Part shown: piece by piece, positions 10,793-21,818 of the stretch
How positions within the stretch are numbered: the stretch's first letter is position 1
Layout: each line of letters begins with the position of its first letter
Assembly: GCA_003194525.1 (NCBI GenBank)
Contig: NBIV01000171.1
Span: 62,001-126,000 of the forward strand
DNA from: Gracilariopsis chorda
Lineage: Eukaryota; Rhodophyta; Florideophyceae; Gracilariales; Gracilariaceae
Length of the DNA stretch: 64,000 bases
Direction of reading: 5' to 3'
The notes under the pieces: model-generated
Seen by the model: the letters and a program-made list of their open reading frames with translations, nothing else
Database searches by the model: none
What the model was told of the DNA's origin: nothing
Translations under genes and position numbers: made by a program

Positions 10793-13700
10793 CTACTTTG
10801 TCAAGCCACAAAGTAATGTCAGTCTTCTGAGCTTGTCAAAGACAACAGGCTTAGTAAATATGTCGGCAGCTTGCACATCAGTCCTTATTGAATTCACGTC
10901 AATTATCTTGGTCTCCAGCAGCTCTTTTATGTAGTGATGTTTTAGAGCAATATGCTTGTTCCTTTCCGAGACCTTCGGACTCTTCACGATCGACAAAGCA
11001 GTCGAACTGTCCGTTGCTATGGATATAGGGTACATTTGAGGTTCATCCTCCAAAACTGATTCGTTGCGTAGTTCCCAGAATATTCTACGCAACCACATTA
11101 GTGTTTTTCCACAATATGACAGTGCAATGTACTCCGCTTCTCCAGACGACAGAGCAACAAGAGTTTGCTTCTTGGTCGTCCACATTACAGGTGCTTCGTT
11201 CACCTTTATTAATAATCCTGTCGTAGACTTTCTCGTCTCACGACAACCGGCCCAATCTGAGTCACAGTATGCCTCCATTGGTGCTGTGTTATTAGCGGGA
11301 AAGAACAAGCAAAAACCCTTTGTACCCTTCAAATATCTCAGTACTCTTTTCGCATGCCCAACATGCCTCATGCATGGATCATGGACCTGCCTTGCCAGCA
11401 TTGAAGCGGCAAACATGATGTCTGGCCTCGATGAGACGGCTAAGTACATCAAACTTCCTACCAGTTTCTGGTAGCGGTCATGTACGCCTGATGGAATACG
11501 CCGTTCGTCCTCTCGACGAGCTGTGATGTCACATTGTGACGGCAATGGAGTTCGAACAACGTTGGAGTTAACCAGACCATTTTCCAGCAGTATCTTGTCA
11601 ATATACCTGCTCTGTTGTACCTTTATTCCGTTCTTGTCCCTCGTTATGTCAAATCCAACGAAACGTTTCGCCTCTCCAAGGACCTTAACCTTAAAGAGGT
11701 TCTGCATCTCTGTCTTGAAGTCTTCCAGAAGAGACCGGGAGTTACAAGATGTCAGTAAGTCATCAACGACCACTACGATGGCCAAGGTTCCGCTGTTGGA
11801 CTTGTATATATATAGTCGGCTATCGGTGCTCGACTGCTTGAATCCCAAGCGCAATAGCTCATTGTGCATGAGAGATCCCCATATTTGACCGGCTTGTTTT
11901 GCGCCGTATATTGACTTTAGAAGCAAGCATACCTTTCCAGGAATAAATGAGGAACCAGATGCGTTTTGGGGTTGTTCCATGATTAGAGGCTCGTCTAGAT
12001 CACCGTACAGGTATGCATTGCTAATATCCATAGTCTCTAGTATCAGGCCCTGAGATGCGGCCTTTGCCAACAAAAGACGAATGGTTTCAAGACGGGCAAC
12101 CGGGGCGTACAAGTTGTCTGGGTCGTAATCCAAGTACGGGCGTTGCAGGTCGCCCCGTGCTACGCAACGCGCTTTTGGAAGGATACGCGGAGGGTCGGAG
12201 CTTAATAATTTTGCTAAGAACCTCCATAAGAATGGCAATGGTTTCATGCCAGGTTCTCTATCGATCAGCTTCCAAGTTCCTCTTTCCACCAACGCATCGT
12301 ACTCTCTGTCGATTGCTTCTGCCCATCCTGGCATCACTCTGGCTTCTTCAAAGCTCTTGGGGACTCTGCCATCATCCCCGAGGTCTTTGGAGCGTGAGTG
12401 TGCGATAAGGCAATGAGCAAAAGAAGCGTCTAGATGGTCTTCATCTTCTTCACCCATAATTTTCTCGGCTTCGTATCGTCTGAGAGACGAGAATTCCATA
12501 AGGTCTTTGATTGAAGGGAGGGACTCCTTGGTAACCTTGAAATCTGCCTCGCGGCACTTTATTACCTTTCCCATGGATGGGATGTATATCCTATACAGTG
12601 TCCGCGGGCTTTGCATCCCCACGAAGTGTCCAGGAATAGCGCGTGGTAGGAACTTCTTATTGGTGACGGTTTCAGGCCTGTATATGAACGCGTGGCCTTC
12701 TTGCCCGAACTTCCGTAAGTTTGTGAAGTCCGGTTTTCGTCCGAACCATAAGGTGTAAGGAACCTTCATTCCTGCTCGATGATTTGGTAGGCGATTTCTC
12801 AAGTAGTTTGCGTGTGAAATGGCTTCTTCCCATAGCTCATGCGGTAGCTTGGAGGCGAACAGGAATGTTCTAGCCATCTTCCACAAGTCTTGGATGACTT
12901 TCTCTGCTACACTGTTCGATTGGTGTGCGTACGGTGGGGTGAACTCTAGTACTATACCATTTTCCATCGCGTATGAGACGAAATCGTCTGCCCTATTCTC
13001 ACCCGCTCCGTCAAGGCGAACGCGGTACATTAGGTTGGGAGGTAGTTCGGTTTCCGCGCGAGCCTTGTACCAGCGGACAGATTCAAAGAATTGTTTCTTC
13101 TTACTTAGAAAGTATATTGAGCTTGCCCTTGTGTTGTCGTCAATGAGGACTTGCATATACTTCGATCCTTGTAAAGAGGTTGGGGTTATGGGTCCAGTGA
13201 GGTCGGTGTGCGTTAACTCCAAAGGTCTCTGCACTACCGAGTTTGATCGTTGAAGTGGAGCACGCTTGGTGCCGGCGTCAATGCACGTAGTGCATATGAC
13301 GTTGTCGACTTCATATGGGGAGAGTTTAGGTACCCCTTGACATAAATCAATGCATGTCAAGAGTTTCTCTCTTCCAGGGTCTCCGAGTTTCTCGTGCCAA
13401 TCTTTGGCTCTGTTGTCAGGTGCATGTGTTGCAGCTTGTACCTGTGGTGGTGATAAGGGGCTCTGTAGGGGATAGAGTCCGTCCTTCGGGGTGGATTGTT
13501 GTATGACTTGGCCCGTTGTGCGGTCTTTAATTACGAATCCGTTTGAGTATTGCACCTCGACGTAATTCACCAGGACAGATAAGGATACCAAGTTAGAGTC
13601 GAAGGTTGGGGTATGTTTGGCGGGGAACATGAGTCCGGTTCCTAAGGGTAGCTTTATTTTTCCACAGCCTACGATCTCTGACTGGTGGTCGCAAATGTTT

Positions 13701-14779
13701 ACGGTTTGCGGAGGTGTTTGGTGATATTCCCAGAACAACGATTTGTCCTTGATGAAAACATGACTAGCCCCAGAGTCCAGCCATGTTGGGGTTGTGTTGT
13801 CCTGGTCGAGACTGGCATTAGCTAATGCTATGAATCCGCGGTAGTGGTTCCTGTCTCTGTCGCCGTGGTGGCGGTTAGCGTTTGGTCGCCCTTGGTTGTG
13901 GGCGTTGGTGAAGTTGTTAGAGTCCCAAGCTCGATTGTTATTGCGTCCTTCGCCTTTGTTATGTTTATTATTATTGGTGTTTTTATTGTTGGGCTGTTGT
14001 TGGTTTTTATTTTTCTTGCGCCAACATTCGGCCCTGATGTGGCCTATGCGTCCACAATTCCAACATACAACTCCTTTCTTGTTCCCTTTTGCATGCTGCT
14101 TGCGTCGGGTTGTAGTCTTCTTCGCAGCGGGGTAAGGGTGAATGCCATCTTTCTTGGCTTCTGTAGCCTTCGTGGTATATGTCGATGCCCGATGAACACG
14201 TCGGTCCATTTCGGATCGCACAAGCGAAACGACTTGATCGTATTCCATGTTGGTTGCGTCCGCCAATAATGTGATTGCCATTAGTGAGTCTGGCAAGGTA
14301 CGGAGCAGAGTCGCAGTTCGCTCCTTTTCCGTGAGTGGGTCACCCAGTCTAGCAAGTTCTAAGTAGGTTGTCTCCAACTCGAGTAAATGTCTCTGTACGT
14401 CGTCGCCATCCTTGAATGTCAAGGTGCTTAGCTTTTGGCGGAGGTTCAATTTGGATTGTATGTTGTCCTTCTTATATGTAGACTCGAGTTTATTCCATAC
14501 CTCCAAAGCAGAGCAGTGTTCTCTTTCGAGTAGTTCTGAAACTGCAACGATCGGCTGTGTGTCAAGGTTTTGGACGATGGCCGATCTTGCCTTTCGATCG
14601 GCGTCGTCCCATCTCTTTCGAGCTGCAGCGGGTCCTTCATTTGGACGAGGTTCCGAAAGCACGAATAATGATTGGAGAGAGTGCATGATATCCCTAATGT
14701 ATATGCGTCAAGTGTAGTAATCGGCGCCCCCTTTTAGACGGGGTATACGTTTATTTTCTTGGAAAGTCTCAGAGTCCAT
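10793..14779 (-). CDS. Copia gag-pol polyprotein with one in-frame TGA
   Basis: One frame of 1328 codons from an ATG at 14779; a downstream ATG at 14686 gives 1297 uninterrupted residues. Domains in order, numbered from that second ATG: gag (UBN2 type) about 1-185; CCHC knuckle CWNCGRIGHIRAEC about 208-221; aspartic protease LDSGAS; GAG-pre-integrase with His and CTTC; integrase D-D-E in THTDLTGP, LDGAGEN and SVAEK; reverse transcriptase with MDISNAYLYGDL and VVVVDDLL; RNase H with CDSDWAG, SSGEAEY and ATDSS. The end is intact. Codon 24 from the upstream ATG is TGA inside DYYT-stop-RIYIRDIM, where Copia gag normally has Trp (nYxxW). This makes the gag N-terminus formally interrupted by one TGG-to-TGA change; everything else looks functional. 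Confidence 0.93.
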
Positions 14780-14880
14780 CGCGGAGTATCACTCAACGCG
14801 AGACTAAGGGAGACTGGCAGATCAAATTCTTCACCGGTCCCCTACCGGTTGAGGGATCCTTCTACTACTTTTGCGTAGCC

Positions 14881-15068
14881 GGGTCCACTGGCAGGAGATA
14901 CTATCTCCGGTTCCCTAAAGGTCAGACCTCTGGCTCCGAGTAAGACTCTCTCGGTGAGATGCGATTTCAGCGGCCCGTCCAAGTTCTGCACAATCCAGAA
15001 CGAGGGTGCGTGCAACCTACGGAATGTCCAGGAGAGGTTACTAACAACGTGATATGTGTTCACCAGTT
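14881..15068 (-). promoter_or_regulatory. conserved structured leader element, copy a (lineage 1)
   Basis: In sense it starts AACTGGTGAACACATATC, continues TTGTTAGTAACCTC, and ends with GGAGATAGTATCTCC, a perfect hairpin, just before a CAGTG. The same blocks in the same order occur in seven lineage-2 leaders although the two lineages share little other DNA. The GTTCT/AGAAC stem is kept. It lies about 100 bp upstream of the gag start. Role unknown: packaging, dimerisation or translation initiation are options. Confidence 0.7.
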
Positions 15069-15406
15069 GGCCTCCTCTGATTCCTTACGGCTACTTGCGC
15101 GGCAATCTTGCTCCTTGAAACGTCCTTGTCTTCACTAAGGTCCGGGCCGAACGACGAGACACCCTGTCCCCTTACGAACAGCTACACTCACCCCAGCTGA
15201 GCCAGTTATACGGCAAGTGCGCTATCCGCAGGCTTAGTTCAAGTCCCCAGTCGATTCCCAACCGGTATTCGGCTTGGGAACCTTAGCTCAGCCAAGTGCT
15301 AACTTCCCTGAAGGGTTAATAGCGGCGGAGGCCTTATTCAGGACTTTATATAATAGTTCCGGTTCACCGTCTGTGTTCGTGGTCCAATGATGAAGGCGGT
15401 TATGCG

Positions 15407-15530
15407 GAGCGTGCAGTAACTGCGATGTGTCGCCACTAGAAGCTTCAGGTGATCGGTCCAGACCACAAGCCAGGGGAAAGGGTTGTTCAACGACACGGTG
15501 GCTTTCAAGAAGCTTCTAGTGCGCACGCTC
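15407..15530 (-). repeat. long imperfect hairpin in the lineage-1 leader
   Basis: Arms 15434-15446 and 15509-15521 are perfect 13-bp reverse complements. They stack on a second stem, 15407-15414 with 15523-15530, with a side hairpin GCAGTAACTGC bulging between. The element's RNA should fold strongly here. Confidence 0.65.
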
Positions 15531-15548
15531 TAACGCAACGCCGGATAC

Positions 15549-15930
15549 GGGGGGGGGGGGTTTAGCAGCGACTCAACAATGGGCGCAGGCGGGGGAAGGT
15601 TGTCCGGCGTGTAGATGGCGGAGTGTGCATGGGCTGCCGGGGGGGGGGAGATTGTTTGAGAGCGCCACACCAGTAGGCCCAAGTCTTGCGCGGAGAACGC
15701 GGAATGTGCACGGGCTGCCGGGGGGGGGGGAAGTTGTTTGAGAGCGCCACACCAGTAGGCCCAAGTCTTGCGCGGAGAACGCGGAATGTGCACGGGCTGC
15801 CCGGGGGGAGAAGATTGTTCGCAGTGTGTGTGGTTGTCCGGAGTGTGCAAGGGCTTCCGGGGGGCGGAAGACGGTTTGGGAGCGCAACACGAGAGGCGGG
15901 AGATGGTCTGGGGGCGCAAAACGAGTATGC
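15549..15930 (-). repeat. 81-bp tandem repeats with homopolymer C tracts in the leader
   Basis: On the plus strand units start at 15631, 15712 and 15793, each with GGGCTGCC plus a run of 6-10 G and the block GTAGGCCCAAGTCTTGCG. A further degenerate unit and a lone G-run (15549-15560) flank them. The transcript therefore carries repeated C tracts. Confidence 0.85.
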
Positions 15931-16162
15931 GCAATTCCGGGAAAAGGTGGGTGGGCGCAAGGCGCGCCGAAGGCGCAAGTGCTATAGAGAGAGGAGAACG
16001 TTGGCGTTTCTCACTGTTTTGTGCAGATAAGCCTTGCGTTTGAGAGAAGCCTAAAGCAGGGTTTATTCAGTGTCGGCTTTTGCGCCGGCGGTTGCTGTTT
16101 CCCTTACGTTTTCGATATTGTTCTCGATACGTCTTTCTCACATCGACGGTGATTATCGATAA

Positions 16163-16180
16163 CCGCATGCGATGCTACCA
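16163..16180 (-). promoter_or_regulatory. primer-binding site (tRNA 3' end) of the lineage-1 Copia
   Basis: Directly after the 5' LTR the sense strand reads TGGTAGCATCGCATGCGG. TGG matches the CCA tail, and TAGC implies an acceptor stem starting A-G-C with an A1:U72 pair, the mark of eukaryotic initiator tRNA-Met. The full tRNA match cannot be tested here. Confidence 0.6.
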
Positions 16181-16336
16181 TGTAGCTGTGTCTAGCTTTG
16201 TGTCTTCCCCACTGTCTCCCTCCTCCCATCATGCTGGTGAAGGCAGATCAGCGAGGTCATTTATTTGGTGCCTCCAGTCGGGACGAGTGGACTGTAAACC
16301 ACGTCCCAACTGGTGGCCAGCGTGTCTCCATTCACA
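16181..16336 (-). repeat. 5' LTR of the lineage-1 Copia
   Basis: 156 bp, TG...CA, one mismatch to the other LTR. No TATA box is obvious in so short an LTR; its promoter may lie in the leader. Confidence 0.93.
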
Positions 16337-16341
16337 ACTTC
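16337..16341. repeat. target-site duplication, right copy
   Basis: ACTTC, identical to 10366-10370. Confidence 0.9.
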
Positions 16342-17328
16342 AACATCAGTGTGCGTTCAGATATAACCTATAAGCCGCCTGTGAATTCGGGGCCCTGTCC
16401 ATTTTTAAGTTGCAGGAACAAAGTCTTTTTAGCACCTCTATTATTTTAATTAAATACTATAAGTTCTAAAACACTGTGTAAAAATAGTATGTTCAGTATG
16501 CGTTCACTTCAAAACGCATTCTACGTTCGTAGAAAGCGAAAAAACGAAACCTGTTCTGCCATAAACTAAGTAATACTTTGCTCACTAGGTATTGGACTCA
16601 GCACATTATTAGTGGCAGTAAAAGTGATTAAAGGAAAAGAAACCAGAATTTAAATGGAACTTTGGAGGTCGAGATAGTTAGCATTTTACAAACTCATAAA
16701 AACTCAAAAACGCATGTTTTACGTTTTCTGTTCTGGCGTAAACTTTTTTTCGAATTTTTCGCTATCTTTGTTGACTATACAGCAGTTTCAAAGTGTTATA
16801 AGCTACAAAGGAGCGACAACGAATGCTCCCAAAGCAAGTCTCTCCTTCGCTTTTAGGACGATACAAATCTAGCATTCTAATAGAGATCAAAGTGGTCGTA
16901 ACAGTGAGTTTCATAAAGTGCTACTATGAGGAAATTAGTTATTGGATTTTTGTAAAGAAATGGGTTCTGTAAGTAGATTATTAAAACACGTGACTTTATT
17001 TGTCTCAAAGATACGGTCGTGACTTAATTACTGTTCTCGAGAATTTGGGATGTATCCGAATTTGAACTCTGTAATTTTCATGACGTATGGGACATTACGT
17101 ATTCGACGCAAATTCAATACCCTGAAAGATACAAGAGATTTATTCATATCACGAACACAAAGATGTACTGAAATAAAATGGTGTTGTAGTTAGTAGGAAG
17201 CTCACAATACAACAAGATTATATAAGAACATTCGCAGACTGCTCGCATCACTATCCAAGAACATGCAGCAACCAAAGTTCGTGCTTTGACATTCAGGTCT
17301 TGTACACATTGCGCTCGAAAACATGTAG
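16342..17328. other. AT-rich spacer without a recognised gene
   Basis: Continuation of the host sequence in which the Copia element landed. I see no coding frame, repeat or RNA gene here. Confidence 0.5.
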
Positions 17329-17352
17329 AAACTTTCTCAGAACTCTCCGGCG

Positions 17353-18186
17353 ATGCGATTAGTTCGTGAAAAATTTGAACACGGTGACATGACGGGTTTT
17401 GAAAAGCCCAAGGAGGTGTGGCAATCGGAGAAAATTCTTCAGGACCATAAACTGAATAACTTTCGTTCGCAATACACGAAAATGAGGAACGAGTGGCTTA
17501 GTAAGAAAGGTATGGTGGGAAAATTGTGAAAAGTTTGTTCTATATCTGACACTTTTGGTTTTTACTTTTGAAGAACAAGAAGCCAAGGAGTTGGACAGGA
17601 GAGCAACGGAAACTTCTACAAAGCGTAGACGTTTAGAGTTAGATGAGGATGGCGGTTCAGATAATTTTCAACATCTGGACGGGATTGTATTGAGTTGCTT
17701 TTGACTTCTAAGGAGTTTAAACCTCTTTACTTGCTTTCCGTATGGACCGAGCCGGAGACGACTTTGAAAAGAGTTACTGCGGCGGTTGTGCTACCGTCTG
17801 GAGTAGGAAGAGGAGAGTTTTTGATTCAGATCATTGATGGAGGTGAATGTCTAGAACTCTCAGTTACGTGGCCGCAGCCTCTAGTAGATGTTGAGCTAAT
17901 GCATCGAAGGTGGCTTCAAAGTGTTCATGCTGATAGAATGCAGAGCTATCATCCGAAAATCATTGGGTTTCAGAATTCTCTCAGAAATTTGAAAGGGAAG
18001 GTTACAGAAGACGTCAAATCTGTTGCAAGAATTTTGTTTCCATTCCCCGTGCAGTCACATATTGCACAAAAGGATAATCTTGCATGGATTGGGAACGATG
18101 CCCGGGTTATCTATATTGAAATGAAACAGGTTCAATTAGATGACTATTCAAAGGTGAATGACAATGACAACTTTGTAATGTCGTAA
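17353..18186 (+). pseudogene. unknown protein gene with one intron and a frame break
   Basis: Exon 17353-17509 encodes a basic, helical stretch (WQSEKILQDHKLNNFRSQYTKMRNEW), reminiscent of a SANT/MADF-type DNA-binding fold, but I cannot assign it. A 64-bp intron (GTATGG...TTTTGAAG, 17510-17573) leads into a charged linker with a KRRR patch that may be a nuclear signal. The frame then hits TGA at 17702. The main part (from about 17665 to 18186) continues in another frame for about 170 residues, with VTAAVVLPSGVGRGEFLIQI and SVTWPQPLVD; it has no family I recognise. Either a frameshift broke the gene or a very short intron is unseen. It could be a host gene or the accessory protein of an old DNA transposon. 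Confidence 0.45.
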
Positions 18187-19014
18187 TATTCATCAAGTTT
18201 TTTATTATGCGTTGAGAGTGGTACTTTGTTACTTAATATGATGTAATCTTGCATTTTAGAACTCGTAAACATGTACCACAGAATACTGTAAGGAAAGAAT
18301 TTGTTTCTTCTAGGTTAGTATCATTTGATATGATATATATTGTTCAAAGCCTTCCTTGATTAAATACTGTTTAAGTCCAATGTAAGATGTTCACTGGGAT
18401 CAACAACTAGCCTTAGGTGAGATTTTCTGTGTTTTCCTAAGCATATGCAATAAATACAAAACCAACTGAGGTTTAGCTCGAGCTGATCCTGAAAGATGAA
18501 GAACTCTAATATTTCTGATTAAATGATATGCATAGAATACAGTGTCAATTTTGAAATTCGACAAAGTAAAGAAATTAAAATTATTGTGGGAAAGAAATTG
18601 GCACGATTTAGTGAGCAACTCAAGTACTAATTTATATCGTTTTAGATGCTTTCTAATGTGTTTAGAACAGATTCAAAAATATATGAGTAGAAGCAGACAA
18701 TCATGTGCATTTTGTTTAAACGCAAGTGCATCATAGAGATATGCAAAGATACAAAATATAATTGGAGTAGAATAAACTTTCCCGGGCTTCCCAGTGCGCG
18801 TCAGTATTATAAGACCAGCCGCGTAGGAGACACGAGTTTTATTGCCGCGGCAAAGGGCACATCATCTGAAAGGTGGTTAAAAGCATATTCCAACGGTGCA
18901 TTATTTAAACAATAAGGCGCCTACATGATTGAGATATGTATAAAGCACTTATTCCAACCAATCAAAAGTACAGGACTGCTTTGATGTTTGCTTGCTCCAC
19001 GTTGAGTGAAATAA
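18187..19014. other. AT-rich spacer
   Basis: No supported gene. A short GC-richer patch near 18780-18860 has no recognisable content. Confidence 0.45.
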
Positions 19015-19361
19015 TCAGTACTTAGTTTTCGCACCCAGCGAAGCCGAAAAAGCAATGCAGCGACGCCGTATGCTGTCAATTTGCACGTACAGCACCTCAT
19101 CTCCTAGCTTCTCTCTTCAAAAATAGCCTCTCTCAACGCAACAAGCGAACCAAATTGGCGTGCATGGTAGTACACCCGGCACGCTAAAACTACCCAAAGG
19201 TTTTCAATAGGATCATATCTAGTGCCAAATAACTTCGGCTTCCTTTTGAAGTTTCAAAAACAAATAATTGCATGCCAATACGTAAAAAATCCATCCGGAC
19301 CATTCACGTTAAACTTTATCTCATCTGAGAAAATGGCATTACCGCATTGCATGGTGCTTCC
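19015..19361 (-). pseudogene. Tc1/mariner-type transposase remnant
   Basis: On the minus strand, frame pieces read NAIFSDEIKFNVNGPDGFFT followed by YWHA, then after an internal deletion RYDPIENLWVVLACRVYY, and the C-terminal end SIRRRCIAFSASLGAKTKY with a stop at 19015-19017. These match the FSDEKKFN-GPDG block with the second catalytic Asp, and the PIENLW and terminal blocks of Tc1/mariner DDE transposases. The N-terminal half is missing and at least two frame breaks are present. Terminal repeats were not found. Confidence 0.7.
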
Positions 19362-19589
19362 AGTTTATTGTTCAGTGGCTCACTCAACACTACTTTGTTT
19401 TTTTGGGGGCATTAAGAGCATCTCCATCAAATGCGGAGCAAATAGGAAAAAGAGCAAACAGTTTGGGCAGCTTTTATTGCCGTGATTGGCTAAGCAAAGT
19501 TTTTCTGTTATTCTGTCCTGCCTCTAATTAGCACATCCCCACCGCTGTCGAGCATTCCTGTGAGACGGGAATAATCTTTTCAAGCCATC

Positions 19590-20540
19590 GAATTGTGATT
19601 TGAGACCACATATGCCACGTGGTGACATCATGAACACATCTTCCTTGAGGTCACCATTAAAAAATGCTGTTTTTATGAAAACCTGGGCAACAAACATCGG
19701 CAGGTACAACATCAGGTACAAGAACATGCGAACCAAATTGCATGAAACAACTGGTACATAGGTCTCTAAGTAGTCCTCACCATATGGCTGGTGGTTGCCT
19801 CCAGCCACTATTCGAGCTTTAAATCGGACAACAAAGTCGTCTGAATCACGTTTTACCTTCATTATGACATGCATTGGTAGGGGCTGGGACTTTGGTGAGT
19901 CATTCACAACCCATGTAGCCTTGTCTTCTAAAGATGTCAACTCGTCATCAATAGCATGCAGCCATTTTGCTCTTTCAATTGGGGTTACAGACAGTGCTTC
20001 TTTGAGTGAGGGATTATCACTCGTGATAACCTCAACCGCAGATTTGGCCGTGCCGGCCATATGCCACCAGCGTCGTGGTGCACGCCTGGTTCGACGAGGA
20101 TAGCCTGGTTGTGACTCAGAGTCATCACTTGTTTTTTCAATGTCACCTCCATCGTCATTTGACCCCTCTTCATCATTAGAACTGTGCTCGGCATCATCAA
20201 TGTTTGATGTTGCAGGGTCAACCATCATGTCTGTAGCTGCCTCAGGGTGGTCTATGGTACCATTTTCTGAGGTTGACATGACGTCCTCAACATCGTCAAC
20301 GGAGAACCCATCTGAGCTGATGGCATCCATATCATCCTCAGAACTATAAGTATAATCTGATGTACTCTCGTCATCCATATAGTTGCTAAGATATCGTGCA
20401 CCAGGGAACCTAAAATCATCAAAGGTGACATGAAGTGACCTTAGTACTGAGGAATATCGTCTTCATCACTAATTAGTACCTCGTAAACACCATACTCAGG
20501 ATGCTACAAGTACACTCCCTCAAGTTCACGAGACCTGAAT
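19590..20540 (-). pseudogene. Copia pol fragment: integrase tail and RT start
   Basis: It has an acidic linker of integrase (SSEDDMDAISSDGFSVDD), the basic YPRRTRRAP segment, and the RT start from WLHAIDDELTSLEDKATW through ARIVAGGNH and FIKTAFFNGDL, where the usual VDIKTAFLNGDL has drifted. The frame is open for 284 codons but its last 21 codons are unrelated sequence. The YVDD part and RNase H are absent. Confidence 0.8.
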
Positions 20541-20689
20541 TTTGATATGAAATGATGTTGATAGATGATGTTGGGCTTCGACGGAAGTGAAAGGGAAAGA
20601 AAGAAAGAAAATAAGAGTGAAGGTTGCCAGGCTTGGGGGCGAGTTTACTTGGTACTGCGACTTCAGAGTCTTATACAGCACATCTACTT
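19590..20689 (-). mobile_element. fragment of a lineage-2 Copia (LTR end fused to pol)
   Basis: In sense order, 20689-20541 is the last 149 bp of an LTR. It joins directly, without leader or gag, to the integrase C-terminus and the start of reverse transcriptase (to about 19590). A deletion of some 3 kb must have removed the rest. The LTR piece is cut at 20690 by the next, plus-strand element. Confidence 0.8.
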
Positions 20690-21514
20690 TGTTGATGCTA
20701 GCACATGGTTGAATGCCTGGTAGTCCTGGGACATCATGATCCAACACTTGGAAACTAAGTTTCATCTAACGGAGGGCTGTTTTTGAGAGCTGCTCTGCAA
20801 AAGCGCATATTCGTGTGTTCTCAAACCCAACTTGAAACGGGCATATGATTGGCTACGGCATATACTCATATGCAGTGCATTGGTTACAAGTGTTGTGCAT
20901 CGTATGGGTCATGGGCACGGAACCGGCCACTTGACATAAGATGAATGGGCATGGTACTTAGGAATATGTGTGGCTACATCTTGTTTACAGGTACATGCAG
21001 GTGTTGCGTAGGTGCAGTGGTGCAAGTAAGCACGTGCCATGCACGCAATCCACCTAGCGTATGTACATGGATGCGGTGGCATGTGAACTTCTGCTTTGTC
21101 ATAGTCATGATGATGCAAGTAAGTGTTTACACAGTGGTCTCACATGCTGGCACATTTCTTGCATGTCTGGATCACTTGTTGCGCATTGTTGCCTGCTTGG
21201 TTCACTTAGTATGCGTTGTTGTAATGTGTTGTTATGTTGTCATGCATGTTTGTACCTAGCTGTAATCTGTGTATGCAACCCTTATTGTGTTATGTTTGAT
21301 GATGATTGGTATTATTGGGTGTCCCCACTTAGTGGTGTAGGGTTTTCTTGGAGTAGAAGTGCGAAGTAGATGTGCTATATAAGACTCTGAAGTCGCAGTA
21401 CCAAGTAAACTTGCCCCGAAGCCTGGCAACCTTCACTCTTTCTTTTCTTTCTTTCTTCCCCTTTTATTTCCGTCGAAGCCCAACATCATCTATCAACATC
21501 ATTTCATGTCAACA
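20690..21514 (+). repeat. 5' LTR, 825 bp
   Basis: It begins TGTTGATG and ends GTCAACA directly before the primer site. U3 carries two inverted CCAAT boxes (GATTGGCTAC, GATTGGTAT) and a TATA box TATATAAG at 21376-21383; a TC-rich stretch lies near the end. Confidence 0.88.
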
Positions 21515-21531
21515 GGTTATGGGCCCAGAGC
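21515..21531 (+). promoter_or_regulatory. half-tRNA primer-binding site
   Basis: GGTTATGGGCCCAGAGC is the complement of GCTCTGGGCCCATAACC, the anticodon arm of initiator tRNA-Met with its CAT anticodon. Drosophila copia primes from a cleaved initiator tRNA in this way. The site also fixes the LTR end. Confidence 0.85.
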
Positions 21532-21627
21532 ACCGATAATTGCAGACTTCGCTCCGGTTCAACTTCTTTTATTTTTGCGTACGTGCGTAAGATCTAGCTG
21601 CTATCCCGCAAAAGACCAGCAGGGATT

Positions 21628-21818
21628 AACTGGTGAAAGCATATCGCGCTTGTTAGTAACCTCCCTGGGACGTTTTGTACGGATTGAGCACCCTACTTGT
21701 GAAGTGCACGGAATAGGGCAGGTCGAAGAAAATCGCACCTCGCACCTAAAGAGAACATCCAGGGTCCAGGGGTTCAACCCTTAGGGTAGCGGAGATAGTT
21801 TCTCCTGTCAAGGCCCCC
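21628..21818 (+). promoter_or_regulatory. conserved structured leader element, copy b
   Basis: It runs from AACTGGTGAAAGCATATCG to CTCCTGTCA. It has the CCCTA/TAGGG stem, the GGGTTCAACCC hairpin and GGAGATAGTTTCTCC. Confidence 0.7.

Larger units (their letters stand above)
10371..16336 (-). mobile_element. complete Ty1/Copia LTR retrotransposon, lineage 1
   Basis: 5966 bp in minus orientation. Two 156-bp LTRs (5'-TG...CA-3') differ at one position and are flanked by ACTTC duplications. In sense order: 5' LTR (16336-16181), primer site, leader of about 1.4 kb, gag-pol (14779-10793), about 270 bp of 3' untranslated sequence ending in a short purine tract, and the 3' LTR (10526-10371). The near-identical LTRs indicate recent insertion. 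It differs strongly from the lineage-2 copies to the right in LTR, primer mode and protein sequence. Confidence 0.95.

Noticed and set aside
14708-14710. TGA as selenocysteine or a reassigned code
   Set aside because: Host genes here use normal stops and tryptophan codons; a single point mutation is simpler.
15530-15978. Pro-rich frames in three phases over the tandem repeats
   Set aside because: A by-product of C-rich 81-bp repeats, which are open in all phases.
21515-21531. GGTTATGGGCCCAGAGC as part of a tRNA gene
   Set aside because: Only the anticodon-arm complement is present, always right after an LTR end; it is a primer site.
21628-21818. Leader element as a Pol III promoter or tRNA (GTTCAACCC fits a B box)
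   Set aside because: The lineage-1 copy keeps the hairpin but not the B box, and no A box is at the right place.
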